Source: Argyresthia goedartella (taxonomy: Eukaryota; Arthropoda; Insecta; Lepidoptera; Argyresthiidae). Taken from it: a stretch of DNA of 64,000 nucleotides. A program made the position numbers and the translations under genes. Where the stretch lies: the NCBI GenBank assembly GCA_949825045.1, contig OX463829.1:19190715-19254714 (forward strand). Reading direction: 5' to 3'. The notes below the pieces were generated by a model. The model did not search any database. It saw nothing but the letters and a program-made list of their open reading frames with translations, and was not told the origin of the DNA. This document shows, one piece after another, positions 11,132-22,300 of the stretch (positions are counted from its first letter, which is position 1; the number at the start of each line of letters is the position of its first letter).

Positions 11132-12140
11132 GAGCAACCTCGAGCAACCTTCGGTAAAATCTTCATCGAAGTGAAGAAATAAGCTTGATTCGCCTTTCAA
11201 AATGTTTCCGCAATGGAGTCTCAGGCGCCAAGAGGACTGCATCATCAAGTTGCCGAGATATCGGTGAAATAGTTCCTGCCTTCGGTCGCATATCCTAAGC
11301 CAACGAAGCAGCAGTGGAAAATACGCAGCCCACCAGCAACCTCATAAGCTCAACTGTGAACCGCAGGTCAATGATCGGTTGATAGCGAGTTATGAAGACA
11401 CCTCACCACATAATATCAAAAATTACGGTGATATAGCCAAGAATAGAGAAGAGTAAAGAACAAGCAACGCTTTGTTCCATCGTTCCGGAACAGACAAACG
11501 TTCCACAGCCAGAAGCAATCATCATCATCATCATCAGTCATCTCATCGAGCACTTCGTCATGACAGAGTACAGTGACTTGTACATGGAGAGGCCTATCCA
11601 TGACCGCTGACCCTCCTCCCCAGTCTATGAAAAAAGAGATGAGATTGAGAATATCATACAACGGCACGTGCAACATCAACTCCATACGAGGAGCAGTAGA
11701 TGGAGCAAGCACCAGGCAATCGACCTCGCATCCATGATAAATATAGAACAAAATAGCCCCAAACCCCTAGAAGAACAACTTTGGACATAAATCATCGAGT
11801 GAGGAGCGCAAAGTCAAGACATCATAACTACGTTCCTGACCTTGCACGCAAGAAATGTGATTTCAATAGTAAGCAACTGGGCTGACATTGTCTAAGAAGC
11901 ATAAAATGCAACTACTGAACTCGCATAAAACGCTCGCAGTGTCTATATCGAATAGCATCACGTCTTGTAGAATATATTATTTTTTGTTTTGTTTTTTGTA
12001 TGTTGAAATTTATGTAAAAGGGGAATTTCGGTCGCCAATCCTGTTTGACCGATGTTTGTTATTCACTATGTATATTTTTTTTATTAATTTGTGATATGTA
12101 ATTAACTTGTTTTACATTTTTATAAAGGGGAGAGTATCTG

Positions 12141-12373
12141 TGCCGGCTGATTCGGTAGCTCACGTACACACGTATTATTTGAGTTTTATCCCAAGCACGC
12201 GTCAGCCATCACAGATAATGGATTTGTCATACCACGTACCTAATCTAGGTACGTGGTAAGATCTCATATCAATTTGTATATAAACCAAGTATTTATAATA
12301 ATTAACTTAGATACTAATTGTGCATATTCCAAGCCTTTTATTCCGTCTCCCGTCGGTTGCCACTCTGTCGGCA
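12141..12373 (+). repeat. Right LTR of the non-autonomous element
   Basis: 233 bases with tgccgg...ggca ends, closely matching both ends of the left LTR. It carries scattered substitutions, so this insertion is older than the Gypsy element at 12709. Confidence 0.82.
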
Positions 12374-12708
12374 AATTAATAAAGGCACAAAACAGTTACG
12401 ACGCATCGACAAATAAAATATTGGCGTTGTGTTTGAGCGGCCAGGGCTCGCCGATGCGGCTTAAGCAACAAAAAGTTTCTAGATTCTTTCAAACTAAAGG
12501 CACTAGTATTCCTGCTGCGGCTACTGAAGTGACAAGAGTCATACATCATTTACCACTTGACTTATAGAATGAGCAGATATATTCAAACATTTCTTGCTCC
12601 AAAAATTATATCTGTACGAATGAAACGAACAAACAACAATAACATTATTGAGTTCCAGCCTTTGAAGACAGTCTCAATAACATTCTTCTACCCATCCCTG
12701 CCTGGCAG

Positions 12709-13350
12709 TGTAGCCTATTTATCTACACATACTCCATACTTACACACAAACAATTACAACTTAAAACTATTAATATTTATACTTACATACTTAATCAAAC
12801 TACACAAAAATACTGACTACAAATATATATATATATATAAATAACATATATAACTAAATACATGTATATATAATATAGATATATAAGTAGCATACTTACC
12901 AACTTATTATCGACTGGTCGATACATCGATAATGCCCGTTCGATTCTATCGAATGTCCGAACTCCCTAGCCCTCCGCGGCGACCTGTTCCACGATGATAA
13001 CGCGTGATCGGCATCGCCGGACAGAAGTCAACCAAACCAATCAGTCACCTATGAAACATAACGCGGAACGCACGCTCGCCGCCATCGCTCCATGCTTACG
13101 CTTTGCTTCATGTTTGATGTTAATTGTATATAGATTTGCTTTCCTATCGCTGATAATATAATATAAGTGCTGTGTTTTTCTCCTGCCTATACTAGACTAT
13201 GACTCTGTGCTTGTGCTTCCTATTCTTTTGTGCCTTCTGTCTTGAAACATACGTGGATAACCTGATGTGTCTTACGGATTACATGGACTAAACCAGTAAG
13301 TACTTTGTTTTACTGGCGCCGAATCACCACAACCATCATCATAACCCACA
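12709..13350 (+). repeat. 5' LTR of the deleted Gypsy element
   Basis: 642 bases, TG...CA, with an AT microsatellite near 12820-12845. It should contain the promoter and R region. No difference from the right LTR was seen. Confidence 0.92.
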
Positions 13351-13360
13351 CTGGTGACCC

Positions 13361-15008
13361 CGACGCATCCGACAAGGCCATCGGAGCTGTTCTCCAGCAG
13401 CTGAAAGACGGCGCATGGGAGCCTCTTGCCTTCTTTTCTCGCAAGCTGACACCATCCCAGACTAAGTATTCTCCCTATGACAGGGAATTACTGGCCATTT
13501 ACGAGGCTATAAAATATTTTCGGCATATGCTCGAGGCCAGGCATTTCGTTGTGTATACCGACCACAAGCCGATCAGTTTTGCATTTCACGAAAGAAAGAA
13601 AAACTGTTCGCCAAGGCAGTATAGGCACCTAGACTTTATCTCGCAGTTTACTACTGATATCCGGCATATATCTGGTAGAGATAATGTTGTCGCTGATGCT
13701 TTATCACGTATAGAAGAACTGGGAGCTCCAGTTAACCTCGAAACACTAGCCGATACACAGGAGTCAGACCAAGAGCTGCAAGAGCTGTTACGCAATGGCT
13801 CATCCTTGCAGTTGCAGAAACTTCACGTTCCCAATAGTCGATCACCTCTGTACTGCGACGTCAGCACGCCGACTTCCCGGCCTTATGTCCCGAGGATCCA
13901 TCGTAGACAAGTCTACGAGAGCCTACACTCCCTCAGTCACCCAGGTGCTAACGCTTCCGCAAAGTTAGTCGCCGACAGGTTTGTCTGGCCTGGCATACGG
14001 AAGGACTGCAGGGAGTGGACGCGCACTTGTCTTCAGTGTCAACGCGCCAAGGTAAATCGCCACGTTACCGCCCCCCTTGGCACCTTTAAACTACCACAAG
14101 CCCGCTTTAAAAATATCCATCTTGACTTGGTCGGCCCGCTTCCCTTATCACGCGGCTATCGGTATTGCTTAACCGCTGTGGATAGGTTTACCCGCTGGCC
14201 TGAAGCAATACCGATAGAGGACATCACAGCTGAGACCGTAGCAAAAACGCTGCTATCAACGTGGATAGCCCGATTTGGCTGTCCAACAGACATAACAACG
14301 GACCGCGGAAGCCAGTTCGAGTCGGCATTATTTCAATGTCTGTCTAAGCTAGCAGGTTTTGAGCATAGGCGTACAACGGCATACCATCCTGCCTGTAACG
14401 GTCTCGTTGAGCGATTCCATAGGCAGCTCAAAGCCGCAATAGTGTGCCACGCGAATGAAAGGTGGACCGAATCATTGCCCTGGGTTTTGTTAGGCATCAG
14501 GACTGCATTTAAAGAGGACTTGCAGAGCTCTTCAGCAGAACTGGTATACGGGGAGCCACTGAGACTCCCTGGAGAGTTTTTCAACCCTAGCACGAGCGGA
14601 ACAACCGACATATCGGAGTTCTCTACTAGGCTGCGACTCTTTGCTGAAAAGTTGAAACCCGTGCCAGCTGCCCGTCATAGTAAGCCTAAAGTATTTATTT
14701 ACAAGGAGCTTACTACCTGTGATCACGTGTTCCTTCGTGAAGACGCATCGCGAGGTTCTCTTCAGCCAGCTTACTCCGGGCCACATAAAGTACTTTCCAG
14801 AGGAGACAAGGTATTCAAAATTGTTGTAAATAATAAGGTGAAGACAGTGTCTATAGACAGACTTAAACCCGCTTTCACACTACCTGACGATGTAGACATA
14901 CAAAAAAGTCTCCCTATACCTATTGTCTCTAATCCAGTTCCTGCTCCAAGGAACTATGTCACTCGTTCTGGCCGCCAGGTCAGGTTTCCAGATTATTATC
15001 GCCCTTAA
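13361..15008 (+). CDS. Gypsy RNase H-integrase polyprotein (N-terminally deleted)
   Basis: An open frame enters from the LTR/PBS and codes about 549 residues of pol. RNase H comes first ([47 protein letters not shown]). Next is an H2C2 integrase zinc finger (HSLSHPG ... [11 protein letters not shown]), then the DDE core: Asp in HLDLVGPLP near 14120, Asp in TDRGSQFES near 14297, and Glu in [11 protein letters not shown] 35 residues later. The C-terminal part is chromodomain-free ([17 protein letters not shown]). No ATG of its own is evident: the natural protein would be cut from a gag-pol precursor that this copy cannot make. The frame is otherwise intact. Confidence 0.9.
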
Positions 15009-15028
15009 CGGTCTCTGGAGGGGAGTGG

Positions 15029-15670
15029 TGTAGCCTATTTATCTACACATACTCCATACTTACACACAAACAATTACAACTTAAAACTATTAATATTTAT
15101 ACTTACATACTTAATCAAACTACACAAAAATACTGACTACAAATATATATATATATATAAATAACATATATAACTAAATACATGTATATATAATATAGAT
15201 ATATAAGTAGCATACTTACCAACTTATTATCGACTGGTCGATACATCGATAATGCCCGTTCGATTCTATCGAATGTCCGAACTCCCTAGCCCTCCGCGGC
15301 GACCTGTTCCACGATGATAACGCGTGATCGGCATCGCCGGACAGAAGTCAACCAAACCAATCAGTCACCTATGAAACATAACGCGGAACGCACGCTCGCC
15401 GCCATCGCTCCATGCTTACGCTTTGCTTCATGTTTGATGTTAATTGTATATAGATTTGCTTTCCTATCGCTGATAATATAATATAAGTGCTGTGTTTTTC
15501 TCCTGCCTATACTAGACTATGACTCTGTGCTTGTGCTTCCTATTCTTTTGTGCCTTCTGTCTTGAAACATACGTGGATAACCTGATGTGTCTTACGGATT
15601 ACATGGACTAAACCAGTAAGTACTTTGTTTTACTGGCGCCGAATCACCACAACCATCATCATAACCCACA
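15029..15670 (+). repeat. 3' LTR of the deleted Gypsy element
   Basis: 642 bases, same sequence as 12709-13350, immediately after the purine tract that ends at 15028. Confidence 0.92.
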
Positions 15671-16110
15671 GCAGTGTGGATCTGAACAGCTGGCGCTTGG
15701 AGGTCTGCCCGTACGTCGCTCCAGTGAAGCTGTGTCTGTGGTGTCTGAGGTACATAGGAGGTGGATACATAGCTAAATTTTGTAAAAACGCAGAGAAGTG
15801 CTCTACCTGCTCAGGCAGTCACAAATTCAAGTCTTACACAGTTGATGTAGCGGATGCCTCTTGTTGCTGTCATTGGAAAGGCAATCATATCGCCATCTCA
15901 CCTGAGTGCCCTATAATAAAGGAGAAAATTATTCAAAACAAATTTAAATTAGACAAAAAAATATTTGCTAAGACCCTGGAAAAATCATTTGCTCCACTAA
16001 AATCTAAAAGTTCTTCTGATCAGCTAGCCGTAATGCTCAATCCAGAACATATAATGAATATTTTAGTAGGCTCAGTAACTAAGTTACTAACACAGAACAA
16101 AACAAATTAA

Positions 16111-16416
16111 CTTTCACTTAATTCACAAAACATTAAAACCATCTTGAAACAGTAACTAAGAGTTTTTTTAAGGGTTAATTAAATCACACCGTGTGTTTCT
16201 ACAAAAAATGCTGCACATAGTTTAATGTCAAACGTCAAATCCTATACATTTTTGTTTTTAAACAAGTGCTAAACAGGAGTTTATTTTTTGTGGTAAGACC
16301 CAAGTTTAATTAGAAATAGACTTGTTTTAACACATTTCCTGAAGGAGAATGTAATTCACGTAGCAATTATGTATTTGTGAAACTTGGCTCAAACCAAATC
16401 AGCATTTCAGTACTCG
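16111..16416. other. Unassigned AT-rich sequence
   Basis: No coding frame or repeat recognised after the LINE ORF1 fragment. Confidence 0.4.
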
Positions 16417-16803
16417 ATATTATATAAGATCAAACGAACTTCTTGAAGTGAAGTTCGATCGATATTATATGAGTGGTTTCATTTGAAGATATAAATTAAC
16501 AGGTAGTCCTTTGACCTACAAGGCAACATTCGCACGCTTTATTTATAAGGATTTAAATTTTATCGATTTGATAAACTCGATTCAAAAGTATCGATTTTTC
16601 ACTCCCATCCATAGTCAACCCCGCCCGCCATCTACGGTTCATTCTTTGTATAGTAGATAACAACTTGCTGTAGCACACTTCTTCACGTGTTTTTACAAAA
16701 CTGGGTATTGGGTGGGTTGGGTAATTTATATCTTCAAATGAAACCACTCATATAATATCGATCGAACTTCACTTCAAGAAGTTCGTTTGATCTTATATTA
16801 TAT
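16417..16803. repeat. Long inverted repeat (82-bp arms)
   Basis: Arms at 16417-16498 and 16722-16803 are near-perfect inverses and enclose 223 bases. Each arm also contains a small palindrome (gaacttc...gaagttc). The enclosed segment resembles, in the opposite orientation, sequence at 43995-44012, 44455-44491 and 49533-49665, on the far side of the DIRS element. Confidence 0.8.
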
Positions 16804-17129
16804 TTTGTGGTTTCATTTTCGATATAAATTAACAGGTAGTTCAAAGATTGAGTTTTGTAACCATTTGTTTAAGTGACATGGTAAATGGATAAGCTGCAAA
16901 TGAAACACGGGAATGAAGTTACGACAAAATACCAGCTTTTATTGTGCCCTTACACAATAATTAATTTAATAATTACACTAAAACCAAATTAAACTATCTT
17001 TCTGTTAAACATTAAAATAAACCTTATTTTGGTCAAGTAGATACTATATATCTTTTCAACATTTGATTCATCTATCTATATTCATTTTAAATTACTTTGT
17101 AAACAAACAGATGTAGCGAAGTGAGAATG
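16804..17129. other. 3' region of the DIRS element, no frame
   Basis: AT-rich DNA downstream (minus orientation) of the recombinase. The repeated piece cgatataaattaacaggtag near 16818-16838 links it to the flank sequence on the other side of the DIRS element. Confidence 0.4.
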
Positions 17130-18422
17130 ATCGATAACAGGCCGACTGTAAAATTGAGCAAAAGCTTGTAAGGACGCGGACCAGCCAGCAGTCTACCGGA
17201 TGAGGTCGATGCTGATCCCGGCCACTAGCACCGCCGACGTCGCGGCATGTCGTGCACTGTGTGCACCATACACCGCGACATCGACGCCACGCTGCTTGCG
17301 CACAATGTTTGTTTTATGACTGAGCTGTCGCGCGCTTGTGAGGGCGCTTCACAGTTATTAAGAGGTGGTCGGTATCCGAGGGTCTGAGGTCTTTTCTGTG
17401 AGAGTCGTAGCCGGACAAATAGAAAGATTTTCTAAGAAATATGGTAAAAACAATACTGGCTGAGCCCGTCCGATTCCAGAAGTTTTAATAATGTCTGTTA
17501 TGATGATATCAACGCCAGATGTTTTAATATTAATATTATACATTTTAATTAAAGAAAATGTTTGTACCCTATGTGCAGTACACAAAGCTAACAAGACGAC
17601 CAATTTTGTTGTTCTAGACTTAATTCATTGTTGGGAACCCACTTAGCAATATGTCGTAAAACTACTGAGGGTCCCAAGTGCTTGTGTATTTAGGTAACGA
17701 TGGCCTTAACCTAAACGCTCCTTTTAAGAGTCGTTTTACATTGTCGTTCGAAGCTAAAATGTTTCCGAGGAGTAAGGACAGGGCTGAGCGATGACTATTC
17801 AGCGTACCATAGGACGCACCCTTCTCAAATTGTTGACTCAAAAATGTGGTTACATGTGGAATGGATTGCTTAAAATAATAATGTTTAATCTCATGACAAT
17901 ACTGCCACCAGAGCTTGTAACAAACCCCACACTGCTGTAAAGTGCTGTTGGACAGAGAGGCTAGCATTAGGTGTAGCGCGGCTGGTGGCGTGCCGCGGAG
18001 TTGGAACGCGCGCCGGAGAAGCGCTGCTACCAGGGCAAGCGTCCAGTGGAGTGGGTGTTGATGTCTGGAATGCGATATCACAAGGTTTGGACGCGGCTTT
18101 AGAGTAACTATATCTGTGACTGATATCTCCATCAATTGTGGGTACCAGGCCTGGGCTGGCCACAAGGGAAATACTACGATGCCAGTAGCCTCGTCTTGAA
18201 TAATCTTTTGTATACAATTGAGTAACATGGCGAACATGGAGAAAATGGCGGGAAGGCATAGTTTTTTTTTTGTATTCCAATTGATCGTAAACGCATCAAC
18301 AGCTATGGAATCTGGATCCGGTTTCCAGGATACGTATTCTAGGCACTTAGCGTTAGTACGAGATGCAAATAAATCAATCTCTGGTTGACCCAAGTGTTCG
18401 ACAATATAACTAAATAAGAAGC
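17130..18422 (-). pseudogene. DIRS RNase H end plus tyrosine recombinase, with stops and frameshifts
   Basis: The frame begins FLFSYIVEHLG and includes QPEIDLFASRTNAKC and WPAQAWYPQL (end of the RNase H region), then the recombinase N-terminal domain. After frame changes between 17603 and 17700 comes ALCTAHRVQTFSL with the box-I arginine, then IKTSGIGRAQP. The C-terminal core is visible in the same frame: YGAHSARHAATS (H-x-x-R, 17235-17270), TAGWS, and FYSRPV with the nucleophilic Tyr codon at 17148-17150. In-frame stops sit at 17358-17360 (TAA) and 17193-17195 (TAG). All catalytic residues remain but the protein cannot be made intact. Confidence 0.85.
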
Positions 18423-18496
18423 ATTTAGTTATATTGTCGAACACTTGGGTCAACCAGAGATTGATTTATTTGCATCTCGTACTAACGCTAAGTGCC
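18328..18496. repeat. Perfect foldback palindrome inside the DIRS element
   Basis: Arms 18342-18415 and 18423-18496 are exact inverses (74 bases) with a 7-base loop aagaagc. The left arm extends outward to 18328, and the matching 14 bases of the right arm (tagaatacgtatcc) are found at 22577-22590 beyond the LINE. So the full right arm of 88 bases is an inverted duplicate of the DIRS recombinase start, and the LINE at 18497-22574 is inserted within it. Confidence 0.95.
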
Positions 18497-19396
18497 CCAA
18501 CCAAAAAACAGCGTCGCCGTCGTCGACGAGGAGACACCTCGCAGCTCAACAGCGCGAGCACCGCGCCGCTCGCTGTCCCTGCTGAGGCGTGTGTCATGCC
18601 GCAAGCTGCCCCGAGGGCCGCGCCGTTCGCCGTTGCGCACGTTGCGACGCTCGCTGCCGCGAATGCCGCGCCAACCGCCACCACGTGCATCAAACCGCAC
18701 TCCAACACGTGTGTCCCGCCACTCACCTCCACTCGTGTACCGCCAGCTACCAAAATATGTGCTCAGAGAAAAACTCTGTTGTTCTCCGACAAAGTAGGTG
18801 CAGGATTTGGGACTCTATTACATAACCGGCTTAACCAAAAAGTAACGAACATTTGCTGTCCAAATAGTTCATTTGTAGATCTAGTGAAGATGATTAGTCG
18901 CGGTATCTATGATGAGTACAGCACTATTGTAATTATGGTAGGAAATCATTCAAACATTAGTCGGAATGATTTGAATAAAAGTGTTGAAACACTTCTAGAC
19001 TTACATAGTAGGATGAAATGCAAATTTATACTATGCAATTTTCCATATGCCTGTAATTTGACAGAACTACAGAACAAATCTGTGCATAGAATGAATATTC
19101 ATTTATTTTATTTAATATGTCATCACAGCGATGCTATTTTATATTTCGACATGAATAATTTTATTCATAACTTTACTCTGACACGGGATACATTGTACCT
19201 GTCTAATAAATATAGAAAATTAGTTGCTACATTGTTAGCTTATAATATATGCGACGCAGCTATAGTTGGTTTAACTAAGTTCAACTTGACATCAGCTTAT
19301 TTTAAGAGTAATATGACATGCACCCCTATTGGGAATTCACCTGTTAATTATACTTTGCATGCAACATTGGAATCTGTTCCAAGTAATTTAAATTAG
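18434..19396 (+). CDS. LINE ORF1, SGNH/esterase-like, fused to antisense DIRS sequence
   Basis: An open frame of 320 residues. Residues 1-21 come from the palindrome arm (antisense DIRS) and are not LINE sequence; the LINE part starts with an Arg-rich run (KKQRRRRRRG), and its first own Met is at 18596. An Ala/Pro-rich, highly GC-rich linker follows, then a globular part: DKVGAGFGTLLHNRLNQ, ICCPNSSFVDLVKMI, STIVIMVGNHSNIS (GxND-like block of SGNH hydrolases, degenerate), and LTRDTLYLSNKYRK. Similar ORF1 proteins with esterase-like domains occur in CR1-type LINEs. The catalytic Ser of a GDS block is not visible. Probably 5'-truncated. Confidence 0.7.
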   Translation: MSNTWVNQRLIYLHLVLTLSAPTKKQRRRRRRGDTSQLNSASTAPLAVPAEACVMPQAAPRAAPFAVAHVATLAAANAAPTATTCIKPHSNTCVPPLTSTRVPPATKICAQRKTLLFSDKVGAGFGTLLHNRLNQKVTNICCPNSSFVDLVKMISRGIYDEYSTIVIMVGNHSNISRNDLNKSVETLLDLHSRMKCKFILCNFPYACNLTELQNKSVHRMNIHLFYLICHHSDAILYFDMNNFIHNFTLTRDTLYLSNKYRKLVATLLAYNICDAAIVGLTKFNLTSAYFKSNMTCTPIGNSPVNYTLHATLESVPSNLN

Positions 19397-22300
19397 TTCA
19401 TAAGACAATAGAGGAAATCTCTAGCATACAAGAGCCACTAAATATGTCAAAATGTAAGCCCCAGTTAAATATTGCCCATCAAAACATCCAGGGGCTACCT
19501 GGCAAAGAACTTGTATTAGAATTATTTCTAAAAAATTCTGACATTGATATTATTTGTGTTACTGAACACTGGTTGAAGGAAAATATGATGTCTTTTAACA
19601 TAAATAATTACAAAATTGTCAGTTGTTACAATAGAAAGACTGCTGATAGAGGTGGTTCTTTAATCTTAGTGAAAAATAATATTAAGGTGAAACAACGGAA
19701 ATATATTCTTGCACTTACTGTTGAAAGACAAATAGAGGTATCCTGTGTTGAGTTAGATAGCCATATTATTGTTTGTTTCTACAGGCCACCGAGGGATGAA
19801 AAAGGCCATGGCAATTTCGAAATATTTGAGAAAATTATGGAGGAAGCCCTCATTAAACTTTGTAATAACAGAAAAAAGTTAATTATTTGTGGCGATCTTA
19901 ATGTAGATCTGCTTGTAGATACATCACTGAAGCGACGATTAATAACTCTGTTCAAATCATTTAATTTATGTCATGTATTTCTAGAGCCGACTAGAATTAC
20001 ACTTACCAGCCAAACTTGCTTAGATAACGTTTTTTGTGACTGTGCATTCACAAGTAAAAGTGTAATTAACTATTTACCCTCCGATCACAGTGGTCAAACA
20101 GTTTCATTCCCAATTACTATTAAGGATAAGACTGGTCCATCATTTTATAGGCCTATTACATCCCATAGACTAGAGACATATACGAAAAACTTAGATATAA
20201 ATTTGCCAGTACCGGATTTTAATGAACAGAACCCAAACAAAATCTACTCAGACTTCTTCAACATTATTCAGACAGAATTCAATAAAGTTTTCAAATTAAA
20301 GAAAGTCAGTGACTACAACGGTAAATCTAAATTTAATGACTGGGCAACGTTTGGAATTCGTAAAAGTAGAGTTATCTTGTATGACCTTTATGATCAAAAA
20401 ACCTATAACTTTGATCGAAAATTTCATGACTATGTTAAAAAATATTCCAAAACTTTCAAGTTGGTTTGTAGAACAGCAAAAACTTTACACATTAATAGAA
20501 AAATTCAAAATTCAAATAATAGAATGAAAACAGTTTGGCAAATAATAAACCGCGAAACTGGCAAAGTTATACCAAGGGACAGTGATTTCTGCCTAAAGAT
20601 AGGTGATGATGTTGTTAAATCCAACGCTGATGTTGCTCGAGCTTTTGAAACATTCTTCACCAATGTACCCGTACTCACAACGGACCGTCTAAATTCATCT
20701 CCATTTGAAGCAGAGACTTTATTAAAAAATAACACTAGCGTCAGTAATGTATATTTAAAATTTCATCATGTATATCCCCAGGACATTGTCAAAACGTTTA
20801 AATTACTTAACTTAAAAAATATGGAAGACCTGTGGGGTATATCAGTCAAAGTCATTGGTTCAGTAATTCTAGTTATAGCCCCACAATTAGCTTATATATT
20901 CAATAAATGTGTTGACGATGGGGCTTTTCCAGACGTCATGAAACACAGTAAACTTATACCGCTGTTCAAATCGGGAGATAAGGGCGATCCTTCAAATTTC
21001 AGACCAATATCTGTTCTTCCAACACTAAGTAAAATATTTGAAAAGATTATACTCAATCAAATGCTCTCACACTTCAACCGTATAAAACAACTCCACGCTA
21101 AACAATATGGTTTCACTAGGGGTAAATCGACTACGGATGCAGGTATTACCCTTGTATCTCATATTTATTCTGCATGGGAGGCCGCACAGGATGCTATCGG
21201 AGTTTTTTGCGACCTGTCGAAGGCGTTTGATTGTGTTGATCATAATACGCTATTAATTAAATTAAATCATTACGGAGTTAGAAATAAAGCGTTGGATCTA
21301 CTAAGATCATACCTAAGCAATAGAATTCAAAAGGCAGAAGTTAACGGCGTAAAATCTGATGGATCGGGTGTTAAAATTGGCGTTCCACAAGGTTCCATAT
21401 TAGGCCCTTTCTTATTCCTGGTATATATTAATGATCTGCCTTTCATGGTGGAGAAATTAACTGACATAGTGTTGTTTGCTGATGATACTTCAATGGTCTT
21501 CAAAATTGAAAGACAAAAAGGAGATTTTGATGATGTTAATGGTGTATTGTCTTTAACCTTGAATTGGTTCACAGTTAATAATTTATTGTTAAACGCTGGT
21601 AAAACCAAGTGCATCAAATTCTCACTTCCAAATGTCAGGCAAGTTGAGACCAGTTTGGTGTTAGACAACAGCACGTTAGAATTGGTAAATGATACGAAGT
21701 TTCTTGGAATAACCATTGATAGCAAATTGCAGTGGGGACCCCACATAGATAAACTGGCTGGTAAATTAAGTTCTGCGGCTTACGCTGTTAGGAACATCAG
21801 ACAAAGCACGGATGTGGCTACATCTAGGCTAGTATATTTTAGTTACTTTCATTGTGTGATGTCCTATGGTATCTTGTTGTGGGGGAAAGCAGCGGATATT
21901 CAAACTATTTTTATTTTACAGATAAGAGCTATTCGAGCAATTTATAATTTAAAACGAACAGGTTCCTTAAGAGAGCTTTGTAAAGAAATTGACATACTAA
22001 CAGTAGCTAGTCAATTTATTTTCGAAAATATAATGTATGTACGCAAGAACCTTACAACATTTTCCAAACTTAGCGACAGCTGTAATGTTAACCTAAGAAA
22101 TAATCACAGACTATGTGCGCCCCGTTTTAGACTCGCGAAAGTTAGCAATTCTTTCAAGGGTCAGTGCATTCTCTACTACAATAAGATACCTCTGGAGATT
22201 TTGAAATTGCCATTTGAGCAATTTAAAAAGCATGTTAAAGCGACTTTGTCGAAAAAGGGATATTACAATGTTCAAGATTACTTAAATGACAGGACTGTAT

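Larger units (their letters stand above)
10534..12373 (+). mobile_element. Non-autonomous LTR retroelement (no pol) with SINE inserted
   Basis: Two direct repeats begin tgccggctgattcggta and end ctctgtcggca: the left LTR at 10534-10856 and the right at 12141-12373. A primer-binding site tggtgaccccgac follows the left LTR by three bases (10860-10872), and a purine tract aaaggggagagta precedes the right LTR. The 1.28-kb interior has no gag or pol frame and holds a minus-strand SINE. Bases aatt on both sides may be a 4-bp target duplication. It depends on another element for transposition. Confidence 0.82.
12709..15670 (+). mobile_element. Internally deleted Ty3/Gypsy retrotransposon, complete LTRs
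   Basis: 642-bp LTRs at 12709-13350 and 15029-15670 begin tgtagcctatttatctac and end cataacccaca; they look identical by eye. gcag at 12705-12708 and 15671-15674 is a likely 4-bp target duplication. The PBS tggtgaccccgac is at 13352-13364 and a purine tract (tctggaggggagtgg) lies before the right LTR. gag, protease and RT are absent: the PBS is fused directly to the RNase H coding region. Recent insertion, non-autonomous. Confidence 0.93.
12374..16110 (+). pseudogene. LINE ORF1 (gag-like, CCHC) fragment split by a Gypsy insertion
   Basis: The left part (12374-12708) ends in a frame reading YIQTFLAPKIISVRMKR and SITFFYPSLPGS. The right part (15671-16110) continues with DLNSWRLEVCPYVAPVKLCL, zinc-knuckle cysteines (CLWC, CSTCSGSH, CCCHWKGNH) and ends LLTQNKTN. 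Joining across the 4-bp repeat gcag restores a continuous frame, so the Gypsy element at 12709-15670 landed in this ORF. The knuckle pattern fits ORF1 of Jockey/R1-type LINEs. No EN/RT ORF follows, and the left part contains a stop near 12565. Confidence 0.7.

Noticed and set aside
11416..11751. 111-residue minus-strand ORF with an Asp run
   Set aside because: The Asp run comes from an atc microsatellite inside the non-autonomous LTR element; no domain is recognised.
18466..18825. Several overlapping ORFs on both strands in the GC-rich block
   Set aside because: They are shadows of the Ala/Pro-rich and Arg-rich part of LINE ORF1, where stop codons are rare in all frames.
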